DNA of 64,000 nucleotides from the NCBI RefSeq assembly GCF_009708035.1, contig NZ_WMBQ01000003.1:1-64000 (forward strand), given 5' to 3'. Shown here in pieces: positions 56,614 to 64,000 of the stretch. Both the position numbers and the translations under genes were made by a program. The notes beneath the pieces are model-generated. The model had not been told where the DNA came from. It worked only from the letters and a program-made list of their open reading frames with translations, and did no database searches. Every line of letters begins with the position of its first letter. The first letter of the stretch is position 1. Source of the stretch: Hyphomicrobium album (GTDB lineage Bacteria > Pseudomonadota > Alphaproteobacteria > Rhizobiales > Hyphomicrobiaceae).

Positions 56614-57384
56614 ATGCTGCACTGGGGGAGGAGCGCCGTCGGCGCATTGCGAGCTGCCGTCGCTACGGCAGCCGATCTCGTGGTGCCGCCGCTCTGCCTC
56701 GCCTGCCATCGGCCCTTGGCAGCCCATAATGCGATGTGCGCCCGTTGCTGGGCTGACATCGCCTTCATCCGCCCGCCGCTGTGCGACCGGCTCGGCATAC
56801 CGCTGCCGTTCGACATCGGAGGCACGATGGTCTCCGCCGCCGCCGAGGCCGATCCGCCCGACTACGATCGCGCCCGCGCCGTGGCCCGCTTCGACGGCGT
56901 GATGCGCGAACTCGTCCATGACCTCAAGTTCCGCGACCGGCACGATGCGCGGCGCGTCTTCGGCCGGTGGCTAGTCGACGCCGGCAGCGCACTGCTGACC
57001 GACGCCGACCTCGTCATCCCGGTGCCGCTCACGCGCCTGCGGCTGGCCGCACGGCGGTTCAATCAATCGGCGATCCTGGCGCAGGAGGTGGCCCGGTTAA
57101 CCGGGGTACAGTATGCACCCGCGGTGCTGGTTCGCGCGCGGCGCACGGCCCCGCAGGTCGGCCTCAGCCGCCAGCAGCGGCGCGACAACGTCGCCGGCGC
57201 ATTCGCCGTGGCACCCGGTCAGGGTGGCGCGCTGACTGGTGCCAATATCGTGCTCATCGACGACGTCATCACGACGGGTGCCACGGTGCGTGCCTGTGCC
57301 CGGCCGCTGAAGCGAGCGGGGGCAGCGCGGGTGGACGTGCTGGCGCTGGCCATGGTTACCGATCCCGCCTTCCTGTCGCCTTGA
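56614..57384 (+). CDS. comF: ComF family protein
   Basis: This 256-aa ComF/GntX-type protein has an N-terminal cysteine-rich zinc module (CLACHRPL, CARCWAD, then CDRLG) and a C-terminal phosphoribosyltransferase-like domain with the PRPP loop VLIDDVITTGAT. RLAARRFNQSAILA and TAPQVGLSRQQRRDNV are typical of ComF. The family is linked to DNA uptake and purine or other phosphoribosyl transfers, but its reaction is uncertain. It is followed by grxC. Confidence 0.9.
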   Translation: MLHWGRSAVGALRAAVATAADLVVPPLCLACHRPLAAHNAMCARCWADIAFIRPPLCDRLGIPLPFDIGGTMVSAAAEADPPDYDRARAVARFDGVMRELVHDLKFRDRHDARRVFGRWLVDAGSALLTDADLVIPVPLTRLRLAARRFNQSAILAQEVARLTGVQYAPAVLVRARRTAPQVGLSRQQRRDNVAGAFAVAPGQGGALTGANIVLIDDVITTGATVRACARPLKRAGAARVDVLALAMVTDPAFLSP

Positions 57385-57512
57385 AATCGACGGTGAATAA
57401 AGCCGCCTAGGCAGTTGGCGCACTTTGCTACGCGCCGCGGAGGTACTAAATCTTCGGTGGAGCACCGGCGCGGCAGTGCGATTGGTGCAGGAAAGGGGAC
57501 CCTTCTAATTCC

Positions 57513-57770
57513 ATGCCCAAGGTTACCGTCTACACCACCCGTTTCTGCCCCTACTGCCACATGGCCAAGGAGCTGCTCCGCAAGAAGGGCATCACCGCGT
57601 TCGAGGAGATCGACGTCAGCGAACGGGCGCTGCGCACCGAGATGAGCGCGAGGGCCGGCGGTCGCTATACGGTTCCGCAGATATGGATCGGCGAGCGGCA
57701 CGTCGGCGGCTGTGACGATCTCTATACTCTCGATCGCGAAGGCAAGCTCGACTCGCTGCTCACGGCTTAG
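57513..57770 (+). CDS. grxC: glutaredoxin 3
   Basis: This 85-aa dithiol glutaredoxin has the active site CPYC at residues 12-15 and the glutathione-binding TVPQIWIG and GGCDDL motifs. It reduces disulphides using glutathione. It lies 128 bp after comF and 45 bp before the nitrilase-family gene, in an order common in Alphaproteobacteria. Confidence 0.95.
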   Translation: MPKVTVYTTRFCPYCHMAKELLRKKGITAFEEIDVSERALRTEMSARAGGRYTVPQIWIGERHVGGCDDLYTLDREGKLDSLLTA

Positions 57771-57815
57771 CGTTCGTATCGGCCGTACCGGCGGCATTCA
57801 GAGAGGTTGCCCGCC

Positions 57816-58685
57816 ATGTCGGACACACCCAAGTCGTTTCGCGTCGGCCTCGTGCAGATGTGCGCCGGGCGCATGGTCGATCGCAACATCGCCGCGGCGA
57901 CCGAGCTGATCCGCGCGGCGGCGCGGGGCGGAGCGCAGTATGTGCAGACGCCCGAGATGACCAATATCCTCGAACTCGACCGCGAGCGGCTTCTGGCAGC
58001 GATCAAGCCGGAGGTCGACGATCCGGGCGTGACGCAGTTCCGCTTTCTGGCGCGCGAGCTCGGCATCTGGCTGCACGTCGGCTCGCTGGCGCTCGTCGGC
58101 GAGCGCGGCCGGCCCGTCAACCGCTCGCTGCTCATTTCGCCTGAGGGGCGCATAGACGCCCGCTACGACAAGATCCACATGTTCGATGTCGACTTGCCGG
58201 GCGGCGAATCCTACCGGGAAAGCGCCAGCTACGAGCCCGGGCATGAGGCGGTGGTCGCCGCGCTTCCGTGGGGGCAGCTCGGCATGACCATCTGCTACGA
58301 CCTGCGGTTTCCGCACCTGCATCGGGCGCTGGCCAAGGCCGGAGCCCGTTTTCTTGCCGTTCCCGCGGCGTTTACCAAACCGACCGGCCTCGCCCATTGG
58401 CATACCCTGCTCAGGGCGCGGGCGATTGAAAACCAGTGCTACGTTTTCGCTGCCGGACAGGGCGGATGTCACGAGAATGGCAGGGAAACTTTCGGTCACA
58501 GCCTGGTCATTTCTCCATGGGGGGAAGTTCTGGCGGAGGCGGACGTTCAGCCTGCAGTCACGTTCGCCGATGTGGAATTGCAACGCCTGGAGGATGTTCG
58601 TCGCCAGGTGCCGTCGCTGCGGCACGACCGGCCGTTTGACGTGGTATATGCCGCAGATACGCCGCCAAACGAGGTTGCGTCGTGA
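57816..58685 (+). CDS. carbon-nitrogen hydrolase (nitrilase family, Nit1-like)
   Basis: This 289-aa nitrilase-superfamily amidase has its Glu-Lys-Cys triad as E47 (TPEMTN), K119 (RYDKIHMFD) and C160 (MTICYDLRFP). The subgroup resembles Nit1/omega-amidase-like enzymes that hydrolyse deaminated glutathione or similar amides. ATG 57816 has AGAGAGG 8 bp upstream; an in-frame TTG at 57807 is less likely. It overlaps the DUF1178 gene by 4 bp. Confidence 0.93.
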   Translation: MSDTPKSFRVGLVQMCAGRMVDRNIAAATELIRAAARGGAQYVQTPEMTNILELDRERLLAAIKPEVDDPGVTQFRFLARELGIWLHVGSLALVGERGRPVNRSLLISPEGRIDARYDKIHMFDVDLPGGESYRESASYEPGHEAVVAALPWGQLGMTICYDLRFPHLHRALAKAGARFLAVPAAFTKPTGLAHWHTLLRARAIENQCYVFAAGQGGCHENGRETFGHSLVISPWGEVLAEADVQPAVTFADVELQRLEDVRRQVPSLRHDRPFDVVYAADTPPNEVAS

Positions 58686-59098
58686 TCCGCTACCGCCTGC
58701 AATGCGCTAATGCCCACGAGTTCGAAGCCTGGTTCGCTTCGAGCGCGTCTTACGATGTGCAATCGGCAGGTGCGCAGATCTGCTGCCCCGAGTGCAATAG
58801 CTGCGAGGTCGGGAAGTCGATCATGGCCCCCAATGTCGCCGCGCGGTCGCGTGGTGACGTCTCCGAGGAGGAGGCCCCGGCGCGCTATCGCAATTTGGTG
58901 CGCGCAGTGCGGCAGGTGCTCGAATCCAATTCTGAGGACGTGGGCAGCCGCTTCCCGGAGGAGGCGCGCAAGATCCACTATAAAGAGGTCGAGCAGCGCG
59001 CCATCCGCGGGACCGCCTCGTCCGACGAGGCGCGCTCCTTGGTTGAGGAGGGCGTCGAGATCATGGCGCTTCCCCGGTTGCCCGAAAAAGCGAACTGA
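58682..59098 (+). CDS. DUF1178 family protein
   Basis: This 138-aa protein begins with MIRYRLQCANAHEFEAWFASS and has the cysteine pattern QICCPECNSCEV, suggesting a zinc site in the N-terminal half. The C-terminal part (GSRFPEEARKIHYKEVEQRAIRGTAS) is helical and conserved in the family. The function is unknown. Its GTG start overlaps the nitrilase-family stop, so the two are coupled. Confidence 0.9.
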   Translation: MIRYRLQCANAHEFEAWFASSASYDVQSAGAQICCPECNSCEVGKSIMAPNVAARSRGDVSEEEAPARYRNLVRAVRQVLESNSEDVGSRFPEEARKIHYKEVEQRAIRGTASSDEARSLVEEGVEIMALPRLPEKAN

Positions 59099-59113
59099 GC
59101 CGCACCGCCGCGC

Positions 59114-59368
59114 TCAATCCTGCGCCAGCACCACGACCGTGTAGAGAACCGCCGACTTCGCGTCTCGAGTCCGGAACTTGGGCTCGGTATTGCCGGGCGA
59201 GACCCAGGTGTAGCTGCGGGCATCGTGGCTCCAGATGCCATGCACATGACCGGCGCGGTCGATCACGATGCCGCCGTCCGTGTCGTAGGCGAGCGAGTAG
59301 CCCTTGATCCTCAGGACTTTGTTTTTAGCGAGTAGACCGAATAGCTGTCGGTTCAGCACGTCCGTCAT
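59114..59368 (-). CDS. hypothetical protein, 84 aa
   Basis: Starting at ATG 59368 behind a G-rich (GGGGG) site, the 84-aa product has no signal peptide or membrane helix. It is a mixed alpha/beta small protein with LRIKGYSLAYDTDGGIVIDRAG and HGIWSHDARSYTWVSPGNTEPKF. It is convergent with DUF1178, with 15 bp between the stops. I do not recognise a family. Its codon use looks like its neighbours, which supports it as real. Confidence 0.6.
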   Translation of the reverse strand: MTDVLNRQLFGLLAKNKVLRIKGYSLAYDTDGGIVIDRAGHVHGIWSHDARSYTWVSPGNTEPKFRTRDAKSAVLYTVVVLAQD

Positions 59369-59685
59369 TGTAAGCCCCCATCGCCTTCCAACGGGCAGCC
59401 GTGTGCTTGGCTCCCCCAGGCATCGCAACTGGCCTCCCCGCCGGCGCGAATGTCCAAGACTTGAAATCAAACAAACACAATTTCAATGGTTGCCGCTGGT
59501 ATTCGTTAGCAAAGTGGTACCGGAATACTCCACGCATTGAATGCCGTTCGCGGAAATTCCACGCCGACCTTAACGTTGTGTTTGCCAAGACTTCTGAGAG
59601 GGCGCCCCTCCGGCTCTGTCACATACGCTTCACGCCGCGGGGCTAAGGCCCGTGGCTGGACAGGTCGGGATTAGACGCCAGCCCC
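59369..59685. promoter_or_regulatory. intergenic region before alkaline phosphatase, weak Pho-like site
   Basis: This 317-bp gap divides the hypothetical gene from the phosphatase. It is more AT-rich than its surroundings. CTGTCAC at 59616-59622 and GCTTCAC at 59627-59633 have the 11-bp spacing of a Pho box, but only the first half is a close match to CTGTCAT. No other feature is seen. Confidence 0.35.
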
Positions 59686-61431
59686 ATGCAGTCGATCATT
59701 CGCGCCCTCGTGGCGTTGAGCGCCCTCGCATCCGCCGCTGTCGGCCAGACCATCTATCCGATCGATAGAGCGCAGATCCTCACCGGCGCGAGCTTCGACT
59801 TCAAGGTCGAGTTTCCCGGTGCAGTTGCTGCTTCGGACATCAAGGTGACCATCGACGGCGAAGACGCGGCCAAGGTGCTCGGCCGCGAGCCTTTGATCGC
59901 CGTCGACGAGGACGACCTCGGTCACACCGCCTACTGGATCCGCGGTGTGCGGATGGCGAAACCCTGTACGGCGATCGTCGAGGCGACCGCAGGCGACAAG
60001 CGTGCCACCGTCACCTGGACTGTGTACGGGACGCCCGAAGGACGTCTCGCCAAGAACGTGATCTTGCTCATCGGCGACGGCATGTCGATGGCGCACCGCA
60101 CCGCGGCGCGCATGCTATCCAAGGGCATCGTCGAAGGCCGCTACGGCGGCGAGCTCGCCATGGATGACATGCCCCACATGGCGCTGGTGTCGACGTCGGG
60201 GACCGATTCCATCGTCACCGACAGTGCCAATGCCATGACGGCCTACGCCACGGGCCACAAGACCTGCGTCAACGCCCTCGGAGTCTACTGTGCGCTGAAC
60301 AGCAGCACGCTCGGGCATCCCAACATCGAGACGATAGCCGAACTCGCCAAGCGACGGCTGGGGATCGCGGTCGGTGTCGTGACCGACACCGAAATCGAGG
60401 ATGCGACGCCCGCCGGCATGGTTGCACACACGCGAAAACGCACTGACTACAACAACATTGTGCGCATGTTCTATTCGCTCCAGCCGGAAGTCATATTGGG
60501 CGGCGGCACGCCGAACTTTCTTCCCAAGGGCGAAGCGCGTGCGAAGCGAGAGGACAACCAAAACTACATCGAGAAATTCGCGGAGGCGGGCTACACGTTC
60601 GTCGATACGGCAACGCAGCTCGCCGCGGCCGCCGCCAAGCCCGAGACAACGAAGCTGCTCGGCCTCTTCAACGACAAGAACATAGACGGCTCGCTCGACC
60701 GTAAGTTCCTCAAGAAGGGAACGGTCGCCAAGTTCCCTGACCAGCCCGATCTGACCGACGAGATGCGCGCCGCGCTTGCGGTTCTGTCGCGCTCGGACAA
60801 GGGTTTTCTGTTGATGGTCGAGGCCGGCCGCATCGACAAGTACAGCCATTCGCTCGACTGGGAACGCGCCGTCTACGACACCATCATGCTCGACAATACG
60901 GTGAAGCTCGCCAAGGATTTTGCGGCCAAGAACAACGATACCCTGATCATCGTCGTGCCCGATCACGCGCATCCGGTGTCGATCATCGGCACCTATGACG
61001 ATAGCAAGGGCGAGCAGTTGCGCGATCGCCTGCAAACCTACTCGGCAGCGCAATTTCCGAACTATCCGGCGCCTGATGCCGAAGGCTATCCGGCGACGGT
61101 CGAGGTCTCCCGGCGGCTGGCCATGGTATTTGCCGCCTATCCCGACTACTGCGATCCGGGAAAGCCATACCTCGCCGGCGAGAACCAGCCGACGGCGCCG
61201 ACGGCTTCAGCAGAGGGTGACAAGCAGCCGGCAGTCGCCAACGAGGAATACTGCAAGCCAGGGGCGGCGCGAAAAATCGGCAATCTGCCATTTACGGCTC
61301 GCACCGGCGTGCACGCCGCCGACGATGTGGTGCTGACGGCTTCTGGCCCCGGGGCCGACGCGTTCCGCGGTCGCGTCGACAACACCTTCGTGTTCCGCGC
61401 CATGGCGCGGGCGCTCGGACTGGGCAGCTGA
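59686..61431 (+). CDS. alkaline phosphatase, secreted
   Basis: This 581-aa protein has a short signal peptide (ALVALSALASAAVG). An extra N-terminal beta domain of about 100 residues precedes the alkaline phosphatase domain. The metal-binding Asp131 in LLIGDGMSMAHR and the phospho-acceptor Ser180 in VTDSANAMTAYATGHKT are clear. Later motifs include MVEAGRIDKYSHS and the histidine segment VVPDHAHPVS. It releases phosphate from organic esters in the periplasm or outside. The C-terminal NLPFTARTGVHAADDV matches the usual HTGEDV-type metal site. The ATG is likely but not backed by a strong ribosome-binding site. Confidence 0.92.
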   Translation: MQSIIRALVALSALASAAVGQTIYPIDRAQILTGASFDFKVEFPGAVAASDIKVTIDGEDAAKVLGREPLIAVDEDDLGHTAYWIRGVRMAKPCTAIVEATAGDKRATVTWTVYGTPEGRLAKNVILLIGDGMSMAHRTAARMLSKGIVEGRYGGELAMDDMPHMALVSTSGTDSIVTDSANAMTAYATGHKTCVNALGVYCALNSSTLGHPNIETIAELAKRRLGIAVGVVTDTEIEDATPAGMVAHTRKRTDYNNIVRMFYSLQPEVILGGGTPNFLPKGEARAKREDNQNYIEKFAEAGYTFVDTATQLAAAAAKPETTKLLGLFNDKNIDGSLDRKFLKKGTVAKFPDQPDLTDEMRAALAVLSRSDKGFLLMVEAGRIDKYSHSLDWERAVYDTIMLDNTVKLAKDFAAKNNDTLIIVVPDHAHPVSIIGTYDDSKGEQLRDRLQTYSAAQFPNYPAPDAEGYPATVEVSRRLAMVFAAYPDYCDPGKPYLAGENQPTAPTASAEGDKQPAVANEEYCKPGAARKIGNLPFTARTGVHAADDVVLTASGPGADAFRGRVDNTFVFRAMARALGLGS

Positions 61432-61442
61432 ACGCAACCCGG

Positions 61443-62165
61443 TCAGCTCATCTCGGCCAAGTAGTGGTCGTCGCTGAGGTGGCAGTGCGCCACGCGCCAC
61501 TCGATCGGCCGGCCGTCAATCGCGTAGACGACGCTGTCGAGCGTCAATAGCGGCGTGCCTTCCGCCACTTTCAGGGCCTTGGCGATCCCGCCTTTGGCGG
61601 CGGTGGCGCCAACCTTCTCTTCTGCGCGTGCCAGAAGCACCCCGTAGCGATGGGCGAGAACGACGATGCTCAGGGTGACGTCCTCTTCCTGCGGCAAGCC
61701 AGGAAAGCGGGACTGCGGGACGGTCGCGTCCTCGACCATCAGCGGCGCATCATTGTGCGTGCGGACGCGATGGATGTGGAAGATCGGCTCGCCGGTGCGC
61801 AGCTGCAGCCGGCGGCTTTCGACATCGCTCGCCGCGGCCGCCGCGACGGAGCAGCTTTCGACCTCACCCGTAATCCGAATCCCGTTGGCATCGCGGATAT
61901 TGCTGAAGCGGACCGCATGCTCGTTGGAGGTCTGGTCGATGACGAAGGTGCCGCGTCCCTGGCGGCGGGAGATCAGCCGCTCGCTCTCCATCTCGTCGAG
62001 GGCCTTGCGTACGGTTCCGACGCTGATGCCGAGCTCACGGGATAGCTCGATCTCGTTGGGGATGGCCGCACCGGGCTTCCAGGCACCTGCCGCGATGCGC
62101 TGGATCAGCATGTCCTTCACCTGAAGGTAGAGGGGCCGTGTGGAGAAACGTCCTACAACCGTCAT
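61443..62165 (-). CDS. GntR family (HutC subfamily) transcriptional regulator
   Basis: This 240-aa protein has an N-terminal GntR winged helix (LYLQVKDMLIQRIAAGAWKP, ELGISVGTVRKALDEMESERLISRRQGRGTFV) and a C-terminal UTRA ligand-binding domain (EPIFHIHRVRTHNDAPLMVEDATVP). It is convergent with the phosphatase gene and divergent from bioB. UTRA regulators answer small metabolites; the ligand here is unknown. It is not of the BioR type known from biotin regulation, and no BioR box is seen. A short palindrome upstream of its start is a possible own operator. Confidence 0.92.
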   Translation of the reverse strand: MTVVGRFSTRPLYLQVKDMLIQRIAAGAWKPGAAIPNEIELSRELGISVGTVRKALDEMESERLISRRQGRGTFVIDQTSNEHAVRFSNIRDANGIRITGEVESCSVAAAAASDVESRRLQLRTGEPIFHIHRVRTHNDAPLMVEDATVPQSRFPGLPQEEDVTLSIVVLAHRYGVLLARAEEKVGATAAKGGIAKALKVAEGTPLLTLDSVVYAIDGRPIEWRVAHCHLSDDHYLAEMS

Positions 62166-62706
62166 GGAAGCCCTCGTAGGTTGAAAACCTCACCTTCTGA
62201 CCGAAAATACGGACACGTAAGCCCTGGACTTGGCCGGCCGCGTGTCGAGATTTGCGAGTGCTAAAAATCAAAAGGTCTGCACTACAGAGGATGCACTCGC
62301 CACTTGCTACGATTGTGCCGAAAGTCTGCAGTAGAGCATAATAATCTCAGTTAACTATAGCATAGATGGATGACGAGGCCTTCTGTTTGTCCACGTTTAT
62401 TTCACGGCTTCACTTCATAGTGCGGCATGCGGGCGCAAGATGCTCATGCCGTGCTGCCCGCGTTATTTCGTAACAAATGCGTAAATTGTTACGGGATCCG
62501 ATTGCCCTGACCAAGGAACGCGTCGCCCCCCTTCGCAAGCCCCTGGTCAGATAGCCCCGCCGGGTGATCCTCCCCTTCCTGGCGGGGCCACCTTCTCAAC
62601 CACTTGTCGCTCCACGCCGATTGATCTTGCGGCGCCGGCCCGCCCCGGTGCAAACATCCCTCAGAAGCGGCGCGCACGGCCCGCCCAGCGAGGGAGCAAT
62701 CTTCAC
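62166..62706. promoter_or_regulatory. divergent region between gntR and bioB
   Basis: This 541-bp region has no gene. AGGTT/AACCT arms at 62178-62182 and 62186-62190 make a perfect palindrome 12 bp upstream of the gntR start, a candidate autoregulatory site. GCGAGTGC at 62254-62261 and GCACTCGC at 62293-62300 are perfect inverted arms 31 nt apart. The middle (62330-62400) is AT-rich and probably carries promoters. No TTATMKATAA BioR box is visible. Confidence 0.45.
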
Positions 62707-63744
62707 ATGTTGGAACTGCGGACGTCTCCGTCGGGCGCCACGAGCCAATCGGCTGACCGTTCGGTGCGCCATGACTGGACCCGCGAAGAGGCCCAAGCCC
62801 TCTACGACGCGCCATTCAACGACCTGCTGTTCAAGGCGCAGACCATCCACCGGCGCTACTTCGACCCCAACTCCGTGCAGATGAGCCGCCTTCTGTCGAT
62901 CAAGACCGGCGGGTGTGCAGAAGATTGCGGGTATTGCAGCCAGTCGGCACACCACGCATCGGGCCTCAAAGCCAGCAAGCTCATGGAGGTGGAGAAGGTG
63001 CTCGCCGAGGCCCGCAAGGCTAAGGAGCAGGGTGCGACCCGCTACTGCATGGGTGCCGCGTGGCGCTCGCCCAAGGACCGCGACATGGATGTGCTGGCCG
63101 CCATGGTCGAAGGCGTCAAGGCGATGGGCATGGAAACGTGCATGACCCTCGGCATGCTGTCCGACGACGACGTCGGTAAGCTGAAGCACGCCGGCCTCGA
63201 CTACTACAACCATAACCTCGATACGTCCGAGCGCTACTACAGCAAGGTGATCACCACCCGCACGTTCGCTGACCGCCTGCAGACGCTGGAGCGCGTGCGC
63301 GAAGCCGGCATCAAGGTCTGCTCGGGCGGCATCGTCGGCATGGGCGAGGAGCCCGAGGACCGCGTCGACATGTTGGTCACGCTGGCGAACCTCCCGCAGC
63401 ACCCCGAGAGCGTGCCCATCAACATGCTGATCGCCATTCCGGGCACGCCTCTCGCCAATGTCGAGAAGATCGACGGCATCGCCTTCGTGCGTACCATCGC
63501 GCTTGCCCGCATTCTCATGCCGCAATCCTTCGTGCGCCTCTCCGCCGGGCGTACGCAGATGAGCGACGAGACGCAGGCGTTGTGCTTCTTCGCTGGCGCC
63601 AACTCGATCTTCTGCGGCGATACGCTGCTCACCGCCGACAATCCCGGCGAGGACAGCGACGCCGTGCTTTTCGACAAGCTGGGCCTGAGGCCGCTCGAGC
63701 TCGAGACCGGCTCGTGCGAGCAGGATGATGTACAAGAGTCATGA
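62707..63744 (+). CDS. bioB: biotin synthase
   Basis: This 345-aa radical SAM enzyme inserts sulphur into dethiobiotin. The SAM cluster motif is CAEDCGYC (Cys70, Cys74, Cys77), followed by SQSAHH. Later conserved segments are [43 protein letters not shown], the 2Fe-2S arginine and cysteine region ([12 protein letters not shown]) and FVRLSAGR. Its 3' end overlaps the start of bioF, giving a coupled bioB-bioF operon. Confidence 0.96.
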   Translation: MLELRTSPSGATSQSADRSVRHDWTREEAQALYDAPFNDLLFKAQTIHRRYFDPNSVQMSRLLSIKTGGCAEDCGYCSQSAHHASGLKASKLMEVEKVLAEARKAKEQGATRYCMGAAWRSPKDRDMDVLAAMVEGVKAMGMETCMTLGMLSDDDVGKLKHAGLDYYNHNLDTSERYYSKVITTRTFADRLQTLERVREAGIKVCSGGIVGMGEEPEDRVDMLVTLANLPQHPESVPINMLIAIPGTPLANVEKIDGIAFVRTIALARILMPQSFVRLSAGRTQMSDETQALCFFAGANSIFCGDTLLTADNPGEDSDAVLFDKLGLRPLELETGSCEQDDVQES

Positions 63745-64000
63745 GCGCGCGCTCGAAGCGCTGACGCGACGCGGACGCCGCCGGGCACTTGCCCCGATCG
63801 CCGGTGTCGACTTCAGCTCCAACGACTACTTGGCGCTCGCTTCCTCGTCCGAATTGAGGGATGCGGCACGTGCCGCCCTCGAGCGCGGCGTGCCGATCGG
63901 CTCGGGCGCGTCGCGGCTCTTGCGCGGCAACCATCGCGAGCACGAGGCGCTGGAATCCGAGGCGGCGGCGTTCTTCGGTGCCGAGAGTGCATTGTTCTTC
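63728..64000 (+). CDS. bioF: 8-amino-7-oxononanoate synthase, 5' part
   Basis: Only the first 91 codons are in the window; the gene runs off the end. The start is ATG 63728, or 63725 one codon earlier, inside the last bases of bioB and in another frame. The visible part ([56 protein letters not shown]) is typical of the BioF N-terminus. This PLP enzyme joins pimeloyl-ACP or pimeloyl-CoA and alanine in biotin synthesis. Confidence 0.94.
   Translation, partial: MYKSHERALEALTRRGRRRALAPIAGVDFSSNDYLALASSSELRDAARAALERGVPIGSGASRLLRGNHREHEALESEAAAFFGAESALFF

Noticed and set aside
62166-62706. BioR box upstream of bioB
   Set aside because: No TTATMKATAA-type site could be found; the nearest AT-rich palindrome-like stretch near 62350-62366 (CTATAGCATAG) does not match.

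Overview
The window is GC-rich, densely coded DNA from an alphaproteobacterium. I place it in the Hyphomicrobiales (Rhizobiales), perhaps near Hyphomicrobiaceae, but this is inferred from gene families and gene order, not from a marker gene. Supporting signs are the aerobic cobaltochelatase pair cobS-cobT, a CarD regulator, a 7Fe ferredoxin, an IalB-family protein, a hemP-hmuTUV haem locus with a RirA-type iron box, an arsenic operon that uses an aquaporin channel, and SUV3-like helicase plus S4 genes. I see no transposase, integrase of a mobile element, phage gene or CRISPR array. Three coding overlaps use a TTG start fused to the previous stop (TTGA).

Layout. 0.2-5.7 kb: an OmpR-type two-component system, divergent from a run of small membrane and secreted proteins of unknown function and a patatin-like lipoprotein; a 10-bp-phased direct repeat lies between them. 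5.7-8.8 kb: VOC dioxygenase-like protein, FkbM methyltransferase, saccharopine-dehydrogenase-like protein and YqhA, all on the minus strand. 8.9-12.4 kb: three tandem YafK-type L,D-transpeptidase paralogues. 12.5-24.3 kb: housekeeping genes (accA, xerD, a 599-aa secreted protein preceded by a 48-aa membrane protein, aroK-aroB, a CNNM/CBS transporter-like protein, bolA, a J-domain protein, cobS-cobT). 24.3-33.4 kb: phytase-like esterase, rpmB, a DUF3108 protein, SUV3-like helicase, S4 protein, fdxA, carD with a long histone-H1-like tail, and a secreted SNase-like protein. 33.4-38.4 kb: an RTX-repeat protein, an orphan intrinsic terminator, the arsR-arsC-aqpS-arsH operon and an IalB-like protein.

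38.7-47.5 kb is one gene: a 2957-aa autotransporter whose passenger carries about 30 copies of an AQS(I/V)GGxGG motif. A tRNA-Arg(CCU) follows. 48.5-55.1 kb is a complete haem-iron uptake locus: hemP-hmuT-hmuU-hmuV on the minus strand, and the TonB-dependent receptor, an IsdG-type haem monooxygenase and HutX on the plus strand, divided by a TGA-N9-TCA iron box. 55.2-59.4 kb holds mutT, a methyltransferase, comF, grxC, a nitrilase-family gene and a DUF1178 gene. 59.7-64 kb holds an alkaline phosphatase, a GntR/UTRA regulator, bioB and the start of bioF, which is cut by the window edge.

The main themes are cell-envelope remodelling (L,D-transpeptidase trio, autotransporter, secreted and lipoprotein genes), haem-iron acquisition, arsenic detoxification and cofactor synthesis (cobalamin, biotin, chorismate).
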